A stretch of 64,000 nt of DNA. It comes from Agrobacterium rosae (GTDB lineage: Bacteria; Pseudomonadota; Alphaproteobacteria; Rhizobiales; Rhizobiaceae). The stretch spans positions 390,143 through 454,142 of the forward strand of contig NZ_NXEJ01000001.1 in the NCBI RefSeq assembly GCF_002915175.1, in the 5' to 3' direction. This document shows, piece after piece, positions 25,462 to 34,684 of the stretch; the stretch's first letter is position 1, and each line of letters opens with the position of its first letter. A program made the position numbers and the translations under genes. The notes beneath the pieces were generated by a model. The model saw only the letters and a list, made by a program, of their open reading frames with translations. It was not told the origin of the DNA and did no database searches.

Positions 25462-26127
25462 TTATTGGCTTGCCCAGATGATGCGGGCCACCCATTCCAC
25501 GTCTGCCAGATCGAAGCTGCGGTTGGGATGCTCAGGGTTGAGCGAGAAAAGCTCGATGGTCTTGGAGGTCTGGCGGGCCAGAACCTTCGCCATCACCTCA
25601 CCATCCCGACTTTTCACGACCACACGGTCGCCGCGCCGCACCTGCGCGCCGGGCTCCACGATCAGCACATCGCCATCGCGGTAAAGCGGCATCATACTGT
25701 CGCCTTGCACTTCCAGCGCATAGGCACCGGCCTTGTTGGCGGGAGAGGCAGGAAAGTCCACCACATCCCAGCCCTGGCCTGCGGGAAAACCACCATCATC
25801 GAAAAAGCCGCCTGAGCCCGCCTGAGCAAAGCCGATCAGAGGAATGGCACCCGCCTGTGGTGGGAAGTTGCCATCGGGCATGGCGTTTTTGTTCGCATGG
25901 CCCATGGCATAACCAAAAAACTGGTCGATTGTTGCCCCTGTCGCCTCCAGCACCTTGGAAATGGATTCTGTCGACGGCCAGCGCTGGCGGCCATCTGGCC
26001 CCAGCCGCTTGGATTTGTTGAACGAGGTCGGGTCAAGTCCCGCTTTGCGCGCCAGGCCGGAAGGCGAAAGCTGGTTCCGGTCGGCAAGCGTATCGATCGC
26101 ACTCCAGATATTATCGTGTGACAGCAT
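25462..26127 (-). CDS. HTH regulator with S24 (LexA-like) peptidase domain
   Basis: A 221-aa protein. An N-terminal HTH (NQLSPSGLARKAGLDPTSFNKSKR) precedes a C-terminal S24 domain with nucleophile Ser in ALEVQGDSMMP and the general-base Lys in VVVKSRDGEVMAKVL. It is a chromosomal CI/LexA-type regulator rather than a prophage one, because its neighbours are core genes. It probably responds to stress by autocleavage and may also be constitutive; targets are unknown. It converges on the solute-binding protein gene, only 5 bases apart. Confidence 0.8.
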   Translation of the reverse strand: MLSHDNIWSAIDTLADRNQLSPSGLARKAGLDPTSFNKSKRLGPDGRQRWPSTESISKVLEATGATIDQFFGYAMGHANKNAMPDGNFPPQAGAIPLIGFAQAGSGGFFDDGGFPAGQGWDVVDFPASPANKAGAYALEVQGDSMMPLYRDGDVLIVEPGAQVRRGDRVVVKSRDGEVMAKVLARQTSKTIELFSLNPEHPNRSFDLADVEWVARIIWASQ

Positions 26128-26237
26128 GATGAACGGTCCGGGTGGAGCGGCGTCGTCACGCGGCTCTTCAGTATCGAGAGAAACCTAGCCAAATATGCCC
26201 AAAGAGTAAAGTATTAAAAGGAATAAAATCCTTACAT

Positions 26238-26888
26238 CTATGCGACCAGCGTTGACATATTGATCTTGGAGAGCTGAATGACCGCCTGCGTCCGGCTATC
26301 GACTTTCAGTTTCAACAATATCGCCGAGACATGCGCTTTGATGGTGGCTTCCGATACGCTCAACTCATAGGCGATCTGCTTGTTGAGCAAGCCTTCGCCC
26401 AGCATACCGAGGACGCGGTTTTGTTGCGGGGTCAACGTGCGCAACCGGTTGATCAGGTCGGCCATATCAGGATCATGATCCTGCCCGGACTGACAGGATG
26501 CCGGTATCCAGACATCACCCTCCAGCACGGCACGAATGCCCGCGCGCATATCCTCAATGCCGGAGGATTTGGAGATGAAGCCCGAGGCACCGAGTTCGAT
26601 GGCGCGGCGCATGGTGGCGGGGTCATCACTGGCCGATACGATGACGATGGGCAGGCTGGCAAACTCCGCCCTCAGTGACATCAGCCCGGAAAAACCGCTG
26701 ACACCCGGCATGGCAAGGTCGAGCAACATCAGATCGGCATCCGGCTGGTTCTCGGCGGCGGCTTTCGCGGCCTCGAAATCTCCCGCCTCGATAATGCTGT
26801 TTTCGCCCTCGAGCCCCGTCACCGCCTGACGCAATGCGCCACGGAACAGGGGATGGTCGTCTGCAATGATGATAGTGAGTTGTGACAT
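26238..26888 (-). CDS. NarL/LuxR-family response regulator
   Basis: A 216-aa response regulator. The receiver has IIIADDHPLFRGAL (acidic pocket), phospho-acceptor Asp in LMLLDLAMPG, a conserved Ser in VIVSASDDPAT and Lys in SGFISKSSG. The LuxR-type HTH is LTPQQNRVLGMLGEGLLNKQIAYELSVSEATIKAHVSAILLKL. There is no cognate histidine kinase nearby, so its signal is unknown. GC content and codon use match the core chromosome. Confidence 0.85.
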   Translation of the reverse strand: MSQLTIIIADDHPLFRGALRQAVTGLEGENSIIEAGDFEAAKAAAENQPDADLMLLDLAMPGVSGFSGLMSLRAEFASLPIVIVSASDDPATMRRAIELGASGFISKSSGIEDMRAGIRAVLEGDVWIPASCQSGQDHDPDMADLINRLRTLTPQQNRVLGMLGEGLLNKQIAYELSVSEATIKAHVSAILLKLKVDSRTQAVIQLSKINMSTLVA

Positions 26889-27111
26889 GCCGCGCCCCCT
26901 CCCAAGAGCATTTCATGTGCGCCTCATTTTTGGCGGAGTTTCATCTCGCGTCAAGCACCGCCATGCCAAGGATTGCGTGAATATCGCTGCAATACAAGCT
27001 TTAGATTGCGATGGGGGTCCTCGGGGCGTCGTCAAGGCGCAAAAATCTGCGTGAAGCGATGGACAAGCGCTGGCATTTGCGGCAAACCGCCCGCAGTGAA
27101 GGAGACGCCGT

Positions 27112-27480
27112 ATGAGTGAAACGCCCCCGATCATCAACAATCCCGTTATTTACAAGATTGTGCCGACTGACCTGTGGCGGGACGCCAAGGAAGCAGGCGT
27201 TTTCAAAGGCGCGGCCATCGACCTCCAGGATAATTACATCCATTTTTCCACTGCAGCCCAGGTCAAGGAAACTGCGCTCAAGCATTTCGCCGGTCAGGAC
27301 GATCTTCTGCTGGTCGCCGTCGATGGCGGTGCGCTGGGTGACAAGCTGGTGTTCGAAACCTCGCGCGGTGGCGATCTGTTCCCGCATCTCTACGCGCCCC
27401 TGTCTTTGAGTGCGGTGCTGTGGGAAACGCCGCTGACGCTTGATGATGATGGTGCCCACCAGTTTCCGGAGATTGCATGA
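27112..27480 (+). CDS. DUF952 family protein
   Basis: A 122-aa protein. It contains VIYKIVPTDLWRDAKEAGVFKGAAIDLQDNYIHFSTAAQV and LVFETSRGGDLFPHLYAPL, the DUF952 hallmarks (IHxS followed by FPHLYxPL). Its function is uncharacterised. GGAGACG precedes the start. The TGA overlaps the pyrD ATG (ATGA at 27477-27480), so the two are co-translated; this linkage is common in Rhizobiales as I recall it. Confidence 0.85.
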   Translation: MSETPPIINNPVIYKIVPTDLWRDAKEAGVFKGAAIDLQDNYIHFSTAAQVKETALKHFAGQDDLLLVAVDGGALGDKLVFETSRGGDLFPHLYAPLSLSAVLWETPLTLDDDGAHQFPEIA

Positions 27481-28568
27481 TGAGCGGAATTTTTTCCTCG
27501 ATCGGTCGACGCGGCCTGTTTCTGATGGACCCGGAGGTGGCCCACGGCATGTCGATCGCCGCGCTACGCTCCGGCTTCATACCCACCTGCATGGTGCCGC
27601 ATGATCCGCGCCTGCAACAGACCGTCGCTGGCCTCGTCTTCCCCAATCCGCTCGGCATGGCAGCGGGTTATGACAAGAATGCCGAAGTGCCCGGCCCACT
27701 GTTGAAGCTCGGCTTCGGCTTCACCGAAATTGGCACGGTCACGCCGCTCCCGCAATCGGGCAATCCAAAGCCCCGCATCTTCCGCCTGGTGGAAAACGAC
27801 GCCGTCATCAACCGCCTTGGTTTCAACAATGAGGGCCATGCGGCAGCGCTCGCCCGCCTCATCGCCGCCGGCCTGCGCGGCCTCGTCGGCGTCAACATCG
27901 GTGCCAACAAGGATAGCGAAGATCGTGTCTCGGATTATGTGAAGGGCATCGAAACCTTCGCGTCAGTCGCCTCCTATTTCACCGCCAACATCTCCTCGCC
28001 CAACACGCCGGGCCTGCGCGATTTACAGGCGCGCGATAGCCTGTCTGCCCTGTTGAAAGCCGTGCTGGAAAAGCGGGATGCCGAGGCACAGAAGCTCAAC
28101 CGCCCCATTCCGGTCTTCCTGAAGATCGCGCCTGATCTGACGGAGGAGGGGCTGGACGATATCGCCGCAGAAGTGCTGGCCCATAATCTCGACGGCCTCA
28201 TCGTCTCCAACACGACGCTGTCGCGCGATGGCCTGCGCCCCGGCCCGAACAATCACGAAACCGGTGGCCTGTCCGGCAAACCACTCTTCGATCTCTCCAC
28301 GACGGTGCTTGCCAAAATGCGCAAACGCGTTGGCCCCGCTCTGCCCATCATCGGCGTCGGCGGCGTGTCATCGGCGGAAACCGCGCTGGAGAAAATCCGC
28401 GCCGGTGCCGATCTCGTGCAGTTGTATTCCTGCATGGTCTATGAGGGGCCCGCACTGCCGGGCCGCATCGTGCGCGGGCTTTCCACATTGGTGGAGCGTG
28501 AGCGGGTTGGGAATATCAGGGAGTTGCGCGATAGCGCGGTGGACCGCTGGGCGGAGCGGAAGATTTAG
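27477..28568 (+). CDS. pyrD: dihydroorotate dehydrogenase (quinone), class 2
   Basis: A 363-aa flavoenzyme oxidising dihydroorotate to orotate in de novo pyrimidine synthesis, with electrons passed to membrane quinone. An N-terminal amphipathic segment (class 2) precedes the barrel: NPLGMAAGYDKNAE, TVTPLPQSGNPKPRIFR, NRLGFNNEG, the FMN and catalytic region NISSPNTPGLRDLQ, VFLKIAPDLTE, IVSNTT and the phosphate-binding IIGVGGVSSAETALEKIRAGADLVQLYS. The length matches the family. The start overlaps the DUF952 stop. Confidence 0.95.
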   Translation: MMSGIFSSIGRRGLFLMDPEVAHGMSIAALRSGFIPTCMVPHDPRLQQTVAGLVFPNPLGMAAGYDKNAEVPGPLLKLGFGFTEIGTVTPLPQSGNPKPRIFRLVENDAVINRLGFNNEGHAAALARLIAAGLRGLVGVNIGANKDSEDRVSDYVKGIETFASVASYFTANISSPNTPGLRDLQARDSLSALLKAVLEKRDAEAQKLNRPIPVFLKIAPDLTEEGLDDIAAEVLAHNLDGLIVSNTTLSRDGLRPGPNNHETGGLSGKPLFDLSTTVLAKMRKRVGPALPIIGVGGVSSAETALEKIRAGADLVQLYSCMVYEGPALPGRIVRGLSTLVERERVGNIRELRDSAVDRWAERKI

Positions 28569-28601
28569 CGGATAATTCGAGGCTCCCACCTCTCTTCCGT
28601 C

Positions 28602-28679
28602 ATCCTAGGGCTTGTCCCTAGGATCTAATCACGCCTCCAAAATTGCAACGTAGCAGATGCTCGGGACAAGCCCGAGCAT
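28602..28679. repeat. two palindromic intergenic repeats after pyrD
   Basis: Two 23-bp palindromes, 28602-28624 and 28657-28679, share a CTTGTCC/GGACAAG centre and are inverted versions of one another. They match the short stem-loop repeats frequent between rhizobial genes. They may act as a bidirectional terminator between convergent pyrD and the CAP-domain gene. Confidence 0.7.
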
Positions 28680-28745
28680 GACGAAGAAAGCATTGAAAAG
28701 ACCGAACCTTGCGCCTTCGCCTCGCGGGCCTTCAACCCAACCCCA

Positions 28746-29243
28746 TCACCGACAAAGCACCATCGCCCAATACGGTCGGTTCTTCGAAGCAGCATCATAA
28801 GCAACCGCCACACCCAACCCGCCATAATTGCCCAGCATATTCTCCAGATGGTGCGGAGACCCAATCCACGCCTTCACCACGCGCTCGACCGTGTCCTGCC
28901 CAGCAGCCACGTTTTCAGCCGCAGGTAGCGGCACGCCGCCATCCTTCATGCGGATGAGAAAACTGTCCGTCAGGCCGATGAGATGCGCCATCTTCTGCGC
29001 CTTCACCATGCGGTTGGCCTGATAAGCGGCAGCCTGTTGCGCAGCACTATTGGTAGACAACGTTGGTAGCCCCTTGGACCGACGAAGCTCGTTGACCATG
29101 GGAAGCGCCGAGGCTGTTTCATCGCGCGTGCCAGCGGCGATACCCTTGTTCGTGGGTCTTGAGACGCAGGCGGACAGTGCAGCACTGGCGGAAACCAGCA
29201 CGAAGCCGCGCCGTGAAAGTGTCATCAGGGAATCTTGGGTCAT
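28746..29243 (-). CDS. CAP-domain (SCP/PR1-like) lipoprotein
   Basis: A 165-aa exported protein. SRRGFVLVSASAALSACVSRP gives a lipoprotein signal with lipobox LSAC and an RR that may use Tat. The CAP domain follows: NELRRSKGLPTLSTNSAAQQAAAYQANRM, a metal- or catalytic-type His in AENVAAG and SPHHLENMLGNYGGLGVAVA. Its biochemical activity is unknown. The ATG is one base after the stop of the upstream membrane-protein gene, so they form an operon. An internal ATG at 29225 is an alternative start. Confidence 0.8.
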   Translation of the reverse strand: MTQDSLMTLSRRGFVLVSASAALSACVSRPTNKGIAAGTRDETASALPMVNELRRSKGLPTLSTNSAAQQAAAYQANRMVKAQKMAHLIGLTDSFLIRMKDGGVPLPAAENVAAGQDTVERVVKAWIGSPHHLENMLGNYGGLGVAVAYDAASKNRPYWAMVLCR

Positions 29244-29244
29244 A

Positions 29245-29535
29245 TCAGCGGCGGAAGCTCAACAGGCGAAGGATGATGAAGACGGGGATGACGATGACAG
29301 CACCCGCCAGCAGATAATCGCCAATGCTACCCAACGCGCGGAAACCGCTGTGCCAGATATCGAGCACGAAATCTCTGAAACCATAGATGATATTCCACGG
29401 CGTCAGGCCGAAGACCGCCATGACGAAACCCACGATCAGCGACACGACAAGCAATTTGACGATTGTCCGCGCGACACTATCACCCAGCACCTTATCGACC
29501 TCACCGGCCATCAGCATATCTCCTAATTCAGCCAA
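29245..29535 (-). CDS. small membrane protein (DUF6460-like)
   Basis: A 96-aa protein with two membrane helices, TIVKLLVVSLIVGFVMAVFGL and GDYLLAGAVIVIPVFIILRLL, separated by TPWNIIYGFRDFVLDIWHSG. It resembles the DUF6460 integral membrane proteins common in Rhizobiales; its function is unknown. It is the first gene of a two-gene operon with the CAP-domain lipoprotein. Confidence 0.75.
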   Translation of the reverse strand: MAELGDMLMAGEVDKVLGDSVARTIVKLLVVSLIVGFVMAVFGLTPWNIIYGFRDFVLDIWHSGFRALGSIGDYLLAGAVIVIPVFIILRLLSFRR

Positions 29536-29668
29536 GACATAGAAAGCATGGTGCCTCTATGCAAGCGTCGGCACATTCTACGCGCCATATTTGCCGCTGC
29601 CATGAAATAGGACTTGAGTTTTTTTATGGCCTGATGAAAGACAGCCCACCTCTTTCAGGAAAGCGTGC

Positions 29669-30613
29669 ATGGCCCCACACCAGTTTTCGTCCGGCGATGC
29701 CATCGCAGACCGGCGCGCCGATTACGCCCGTATGCTGGCGGAAAGCGCAGATCATGCCGCCGCTGCCGAACTGATGGAGCAGGCGCTGGAGCTCACACCA
29801 TCATGGGCCGCAGGCTGGGTGCAATTGGGAGATTATTGCGACAAGGCGGGGGATAAGGAAAAGGCCATCAGCGCCTACGAGACGGTTGATCGTCTAGACC
29901 CCGAAGGAATTTTCGCAGCCCCCCTCAAACTCGCGGTGCTGGGAGCAGCCGCAACACCGGAGCAACCGCCAAGCGCCTATATAGAAGGCCTGTTTGATGA
30001 TTACGCCGACCGTTTCGAAACATCGCTGGTCGAAAAGCTTGAATATAGCGTACCGCAAAAGCTGGCAGCGCTGATCGAAACAGCAAGACCAGCCAGCGGC
30101 CAATTCGCCTGCACGGTCGATATCGGTTGCGGCACCGGCCTGCTCGGTCTCGAAATCCGCGATTGGACACAGCGTCTAGAAGGTTTCGACATCTCCACCA
30201 ACATGCTGGCCAAAGCAGAAGAGAAGGCCATCTACCACCATCTGGCCCAAGCCGATCTTTCGCTGCCACCAGAAACATCCGGCCTCTTCGCCGATGACCT
30301 TGCCCGCCACCGTGCCGATCTGGTCGCAGCCGCCGATGTCATGATGTATCTCGGCAGTTTGGAAACCGTCATGCCGCTGGTCCTGGCGCTGCTGGCACCG
30401 GGCGGAACCTTCGCCTTTTCGGTGGAGGATGCAGGCGAGGAGGAAGGCTTTATCCTCCTTCCATCTCTGCGTTATGCCCATTCTGAAGCCTATGTCCGCA
30501 CATTGTTGGACGCATCCGGCCTGCAAACCCTGGAAATACGCAAAACCACCATTCGCAAGGACGCCGGAAAACCCCTCGCCGGCATTCTGTTTCTTGCCAG
30601 AAAACCGGGCTGA
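29669..30613 (+). CDS. TPR-containing SAM-dependent methyltransferase
   Basis: A 314-aa protein. TPR-like repeats at about 15-75 (AAAELMEQALELTPSWAAGWVQLGDYCDKAGDKEKAISAYE) precede YIEGLFDDYADRFE and a class I methyltransferase core. SAM-binding motif I is VDIGCGTGLLG near 150 and later motifs include LEGFDISTNMLAKA and DVMMYLGSLE. This architecture is typical of alphaproteobacterial methyltransferases of unknown substrate. It is monocistronic. Confidence 0.85.
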   Translation: MAPHQFSSGDAIADRRADYARMLAESADHAAAAELMEQALELTPSWAAGWVQLGDYCDKAGDKEKAISAYETVDRLDPEGIFAAPLKLAVLGAAATPEQPPSAYIEGLFDDYADRFETSLVEKLEYSVPQKLAALIETARPASGQFACTVDIGCGTGLLGLEIRDWTQRLEGFDISTNMLAKAEEKAIYHHLAQADLSLPPETSGLFADDLARHRADLVAAADVMMYLGSLETVMPLVLALLAPGGTFAFSVEDAGEEEGFILLPSLRYAHSEAYVRTLLDASGLQTLEIRKTTIRKDAGKPLAGILFLARKPG

Positions 30614-30787
30614 TCTTTTCGTTTCTTGCCTTTTTATCGATAGGTCAGCCTTGCTTACATATCGATATTGAAACCCGGCCTTTTGCAGTGCAAAATAATC
30701 CCCAATCGAGCGATCCATCTTTGCGGATGTGTGATGCGAAGACTCACTTTCAAACAGCATTGACAGTTCCATTTCGGGGTAGCGCGC

Positions 30788-31426
30788 ATGGCATTCACGA
30801 GAAGCGTTTATGGCATGTGGAGTGCCGATCCGGCCAAGCACGCGCCCTTGGAAGACATTCAGGGGATCGTCACCGGCAGCATCGTCTCGGCGCTCGGCTT
30901 CTACCTTCTCGCCAAGGTAGGCCTGCTCACCGGCGGCACGGCGGGCGTCGCTTTCCTCCTGCATTACGCCTTCGGCATCAGCTTCGGCCTGCTGTTCTTT
31001 CTCGTCAATCTGCCCTTCTATTACCTGTCCTTCCGCCGCTTGGGCCTTGCCTTCTCGTTCAAAACCTTCATCGCCATCGGCTTCGTTTCGGTGCTGACGG
31101 AACTGGAAAGCCGCTGGATGGTGGTGGAAAGCATCAACCCGCTCTGGGCCGCACTGCTTGGCGGTTTGCTTCTCGGCTACGGCCTTCTGGCGCTATACCG
31201 CCACCGCGCCAGCCTTGGCGGCATCGGCATTCTCGCCATCTACATTCAGGATCGTTTCGGCATCCGCGCCGGTCTCATCCAGCTTGCCTTCGATAGCTGC
31301 GTCATGATCGCCGCCTTTGCCGTCATCAATCCAGAAACGGTGCTCTACTCCATCGTCGGTGCCTTCGTGCTCAACCTGTTCCTCGCCATCAACCACCGCT
31401 CGGATCGCTATATCGTCGTGCGCTGA
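30788..31426 (+). CDS. YitT-family integral membrane protein, copy 1
   Basis: A 212-aa protein with about five membrane helices (DUF161/YitT type). Hallmarks are GSIVSALGFYLLAKVGLLTGGTAGVAFLLHYAFGISFGLLFFLVNLPFYYLSFRRLG and YRHRASLGGIGILAIYIQDRFGIRAGLIQL. Its function is unknown, possibly transport. It is followed 57 bases later by a close paralogue. Confidence 0.85.
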   Translation: MAFTRSVYGMWSADPAKHAPLEDIQGIVTGSIVSALGFYLLAKVGLLTGGTAGVAFLLHYAFGISFGLLFFLVNLPFYYLSFRRLGLAFSFKTFIAIGFVSVLTELESRWMVVESINPLWAALLGGLLLGYGLLALYRHRASLGGIGILAIYIQDRFGIRAGLIQLAFDSCVMIAAFAVINPETVLYSIVGAFVLNLFLAINHRSDRYIVVR

Positions 31427-31483
31427 ACGCTTGAGTTTTTGTCCATCGCGGCGCAAAGAGTGAGAACGCAACGTGGGACGATC

Positions 31484-32125
31484 ATGAGCGACATAGCAGA
31501 GCGCAAGCGTAACAGGTTTTGGGCATCGACGCCTGATCGGCATTCCCTCGTGGAAGATGCACAGGCCGTCATTGCGGGCAGCATGCTCGTCTCGCTCGGC
31601 GTCGTGCTTCTGTCTGGCGGTGGCCTGCTGACCGGCGGTGTCGTCGGCGTCGCCTTCCTGCTGCATTACGCAACGGGCCTCAGCTTCGGCCTTCTGTTCT
31701 TCCTCGCCAACCTGCCATTTTATTACATCGCCCTGCGCCGCCTCGGCCTCGCCTTCACGATCAAGACCTTCTGCGCCGTCGCACTGACATCGGTCCTGTC
31801 AGAATATCTGCCGCACCTCATCGTGCTGCAAAACGTCAATCCCATCATTGCTGCCCTCTTCGGCGGGCTCACGGTCGCCGCTGGCATGCTGGCGCTGTTT
31901 CGCCACCGCGCCAGCCTCGGCGGCTTCGGCATTCTGGCGCTATACCTGCAAGACCGTTTCGGCATTCGCGCAGGCCTTGCGCAACTGGCGTTCGATTGCA
32001 CGGTCCTCATCTGCGCCTTCTTCGTCGCCACCCCCTTCATCATTCTCTGCTCCATCCTCGGCGCTCTCGTCATGAACCTCGTCATCGCCGTCAATCACCG
32101 AAACGACCGCTATATCGCGATGTAA
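31484..32125 (+). CDS. YitT-family integral membrane protein, copy 2
   Basis: A 213-aa paralogue of the preceding gene. It shares LTGGVVGVAFLLHYATGLSFGLLFFLANLPFYY, RHRASLGGFGILALYLQDRFGIRAGLAQLAFD and the same NHR-DRYI ending. The start at 31484 (MSDIAERKRNRFW) is preferred over an upstream TTG at 31439 because it matches the length of copy 1. This is a tandem duplication; the pair may form a heteromer. Confidence 0.85.
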   Translation: MSDIAERKRNRFWASTPDRHSLVEDAQAVIAGSMLVSLGVVLLSGGGLLTGGVVGVAFLLHYATGLSFGLLFFLANLPFYYIALRRLGLAFTIKTFCAVALTSVLSEYLPHLIVLQNVNPIIAALFGGLTVAAGMLALFRHRASLGGFGILALYLQDRFGIRAGLAQLAFDCTVLICAFFVATPFIILCSILGALVMNLVIAVNHRNDRYIAM

Positions 32126-32164
32126 GGCCCTTCTTTTTTGCCCGTGTTTCACTACTTTAGAGCT

Positions 32165-34684
32165 GTGAAACACACAGAGCCCCCCATCTCCGGCGCAAAC
32201 GTCGGCACCTTACCCTTATCCTTCCAGAAATGGTTCGGCGAAAAAGGCTGGAGCCCGCGCGCTCATCAGCTGGAATTATCAGCCCGCGCGCGGTCCGGCG
32301 AAAACATGCTGCTCATTGCACCAACCGGTGCGGGCAAGACGCTGGGCGGCTTCATGGCCTCGCTGACCGATCTCGCAGAACGCGGCAAGGTGCCGCCCGG
32401 CTCGGCCTTCGTCGGCGTCCACACGCTCTACATTTCGCCGCTGAAAGCGCTGGCCGTCGATATCGAGCGCAACTTGATGAAGCCAGTGTCGGAAATGGGC
32501 CTGCCCATTTCGGTCGAAACCCGCACCGGCGATACGCCGCAGTCCAAGCGCCAGCGCCAGAAGCTGAAACCCCCGGACATCTTGCTGACGACGCCCGAAC
32601 AGGTCTCCCTGCTGCTCGCCAACAAGGAAGCCGAACGCTTCTTCAAAGACCTGAAATATGTGGTGCTGGACGAGCTGCATTCGCTCGTCACCTCAAAGCG
32701 CGGCCATCTTCTGTCGCTGGCCTTGGCGCGCGTGCGCAAACACGCACCAGCCATGCGCACCATCGGCTTGTCCGCCACCGTCGCCGACCCCATGGATTTG
32801 CAACGCTATCTCAGCCCGCAGGCAGAAGGTGAACCCACTGCCGGTCTCATCACCGTGGATGGTGGCGCAAAGCCCGATATCGCCATTCTCGGCACGGAAG
32901 AGCGCATTCCCTGGTCCGGCCATTCGGCGCGTTATGCCATGCAGGATCTATATCCGGCCTTGAAGGCGCACAAGACGACGCTGATCTTCGTCAACACCCG
33001 CTCGCAAGCGGAGCGCATCTTCCAGGAACTCTGGACCATCAACGACGACAACCTGCCGATTGCGCTGCATCACGGCTCGCTGGATGCGGGCCAACGCCGC
33101 AAGGTGGAAGCGGCCATGGCCGACAACAAGCTGCGCGCCGTCGTCGCCACCTCCACGCTCGATCTCGGCATAGACTGGGGCGATGTCGATCTCGTCGTGC
33201 ATGTGGGTGCGCCCAAGGGGGCGAGCCGCCTTGCCCAACGCATCGGCCGCGCCAATCACCGCATGGACGAACCCTCCAAGGCCATCCTCGTGCCCGCCAA
33301 CCGCTTCGAGGTCATGGAATGCCGTGCAGCACTCGATGCCAACTACATCGGTGCGCAGGATACGCCGCCCATTGCCGAGGGCGCGCTGGATGTGCTGGCC
33401 CAGCATGTGCTCGGCATGGCCTGCGCCGAACCCTTCGATGCTGATGACCTCTACCGCGAAGTCACCACCGCCTCGCCCTACGCCGACCTGCCGCGCGAAA
33501 CCTTCGACCGCATCGTCGATTTCACCGCTACCGGCGGCTATGCCCTGCGCACCTATGAGCGTTACGCCCGCATCCGCCAGACGAAGGACGGCTTGTGGCG
33601 CGTCTCCAACCCGCAGGTCGCCATGCAATATCGCCTCAACCTCGGCACCATTGTCGAAGCGGCAGAACTGAACGTCCGCATGGTCAAACGCAACGCCAAG
33701 GGCACCATCGGGCGCGGCGGCATGACGCTTGGCAAGGTCGAGGAATATTTCCTCGAACAGCTGGTGCAGGGCGATACCTTTCTCTTTGCCGGCAAGGTGC
33801 TGCGCTTCGAAGGCATCCGCGAGAGCGAATGCCTCGTCAGCCAGGCCTTTTCCATGGACCCGAAAATTCCCTCTTACGCTGGCGGCAAGTTTCCGCTGTC
33901 CACATATCTGGCCGACCAGGTGCGCTCCATGCTGGCCGATCCCGCCCGCTGGCATGCCCTGCCGGATCAGGTGCGCGACTGGCTGGCCATTCAGAAGGAG
34001 AAGTCCATTATCCCCAAACGGGATGAGTTGCTGGTCGAGACCTTCCCCTTCCGCAAACGTTTCTTCATGGTCATGTATCCGTTTGAAGGGCGCTTGGCGC
34101 ACCAGACGCTTGGCATGCTCCTGACCCGGCGTCTGGAGCGGGCTGGGGCGAAACCGATGGGTTTCGTCGCCACGGATTATTCACTCGCCATCTGGGCGCT
34201 GGAAGATATCGGCATGCGCCTGCAATCGGACCGCCTGTCGCTGCCGGACCTGCTGGATGAGGACATGCTGGGCGACGATCTAGAGGCATGGCTCGACGAA
34301 TCCTTCATGCTCAAGCGCACCTTCCGCAATTGCGCAATCATCTCCGGCCTCATCGAGCGCCGTCATCCCGGCAAGGAAAAAACCGGGCGGCAGGTCACGG
34401 TGTCGGCTGATCTTATTTATGACGTTCTTCGCAGCCATGAGCCCGATCACATCCTGCTGGAAGCCACGCGTCGTGATGCCGCAGCCGGACTTTTGGACAT
34501 TGGCCGTCTTGGCGATATGCTAAGGCGAATCAAGGGCCACACCACCCATTGCGCTCTGGAGCATGTCTCGCCACTGGCCGTTCCGGTCATGATGGAAATC
34601 GGGCGCGAGACCGTTCCGGGCCAAGCTATGGACGATGTGCTGGCCGAAGCCGCCGACGAACTGATCGCGGATGCGATGTCATGA
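32165..34684 (+). CDS. ligase-associated DNA-damage-response DEXH helicase (Lhr-like)
   Basis: An 839-aa superfamily 2 helicase. Motif I is LIAPTGAGKTLGGF, motif II VVLDELHSL, motif III GLSATVADP and motif VI GAPKGASRLAQRIGRANHR, followed by an Lhr-type winged-helix and core tail. It belongs to the bacterial group encoded with ligase D-like, exonuclease and PdeM genes; here only the PdeM partner is adjacent. There is no ATG near the front. GTG 32165 (MKHTEPP) is chosen and TTG 32138 is possible. Its stop overlaps the pdeM start. It probably unwinds DNA during damage repair. Confidence 0.9.
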   Translation: MKHTEPPISGANVGTLPLSFQKWFGEKGWSPRAHQLELSARARSGENMLLIAPTGAGKTLGGFMASLTDLAERGKVPPGSAFVGVHTLYISPLKALAVDIERNLMKPVSEMGLPISVETRTGDTPQSKRQRQKLKPPDILLTTPEQVSLLLANKEAERFFKDLKYVVLDELHSLVTSKRGHLLSLALARVRKHAPAMRTIGLSATVADPMDLQRYLSPQAEGEPTAGLITVDGGAKPDIAILGTEERIPWSGHSARYAMQDLYPALKAHKTTLIFVNTRSQAERIFQELWTINDDNLPIALHHGSLDAGQRRKVEAAMADNKLRAVVATSTLDLGIDWGDVDLVVHVGAPKGASRLAQRIGRANHRMDEPSKAILVPANRFEVMECRAALDANYIGAQDTPPIAEGALDVLAQHVLGMACAEPFDADDLYREVTTASPYADLPRETFDRIVDFTATGGYALRTYERYARIRQTKDGLWRVSNPQVAMQYRLNLGTIVEAAELNVRMVKRNAKGTIGRGGMTLGKVEEYFLEQLVQGDTFLFAGKVLRFEGIRESECLVSQAFSMDPKIPSYAGGKFPLSTYLADQVRSMLADPARWHALPDQVRDWLAIQKEKSIIPKRDELLVETFPFRKRFFMVMYPFEGRLAHQTLGMLLTRRLERAGAKPMGFVATDYSLAIWALEDIGMRLQSDRLSLPDLLDEDMLGDDLEAWLDESFMLKRTFRNCAIISGLIERRHPGKEKTGRQVTVSADLIYDVLRSHEPDHILLEATRRDAAAGLLDIGRLGDMLRRIKGHTTHCALEHVSPLAVPVMMEIGRETVPGQAMDDVLAEAADELIADAMS

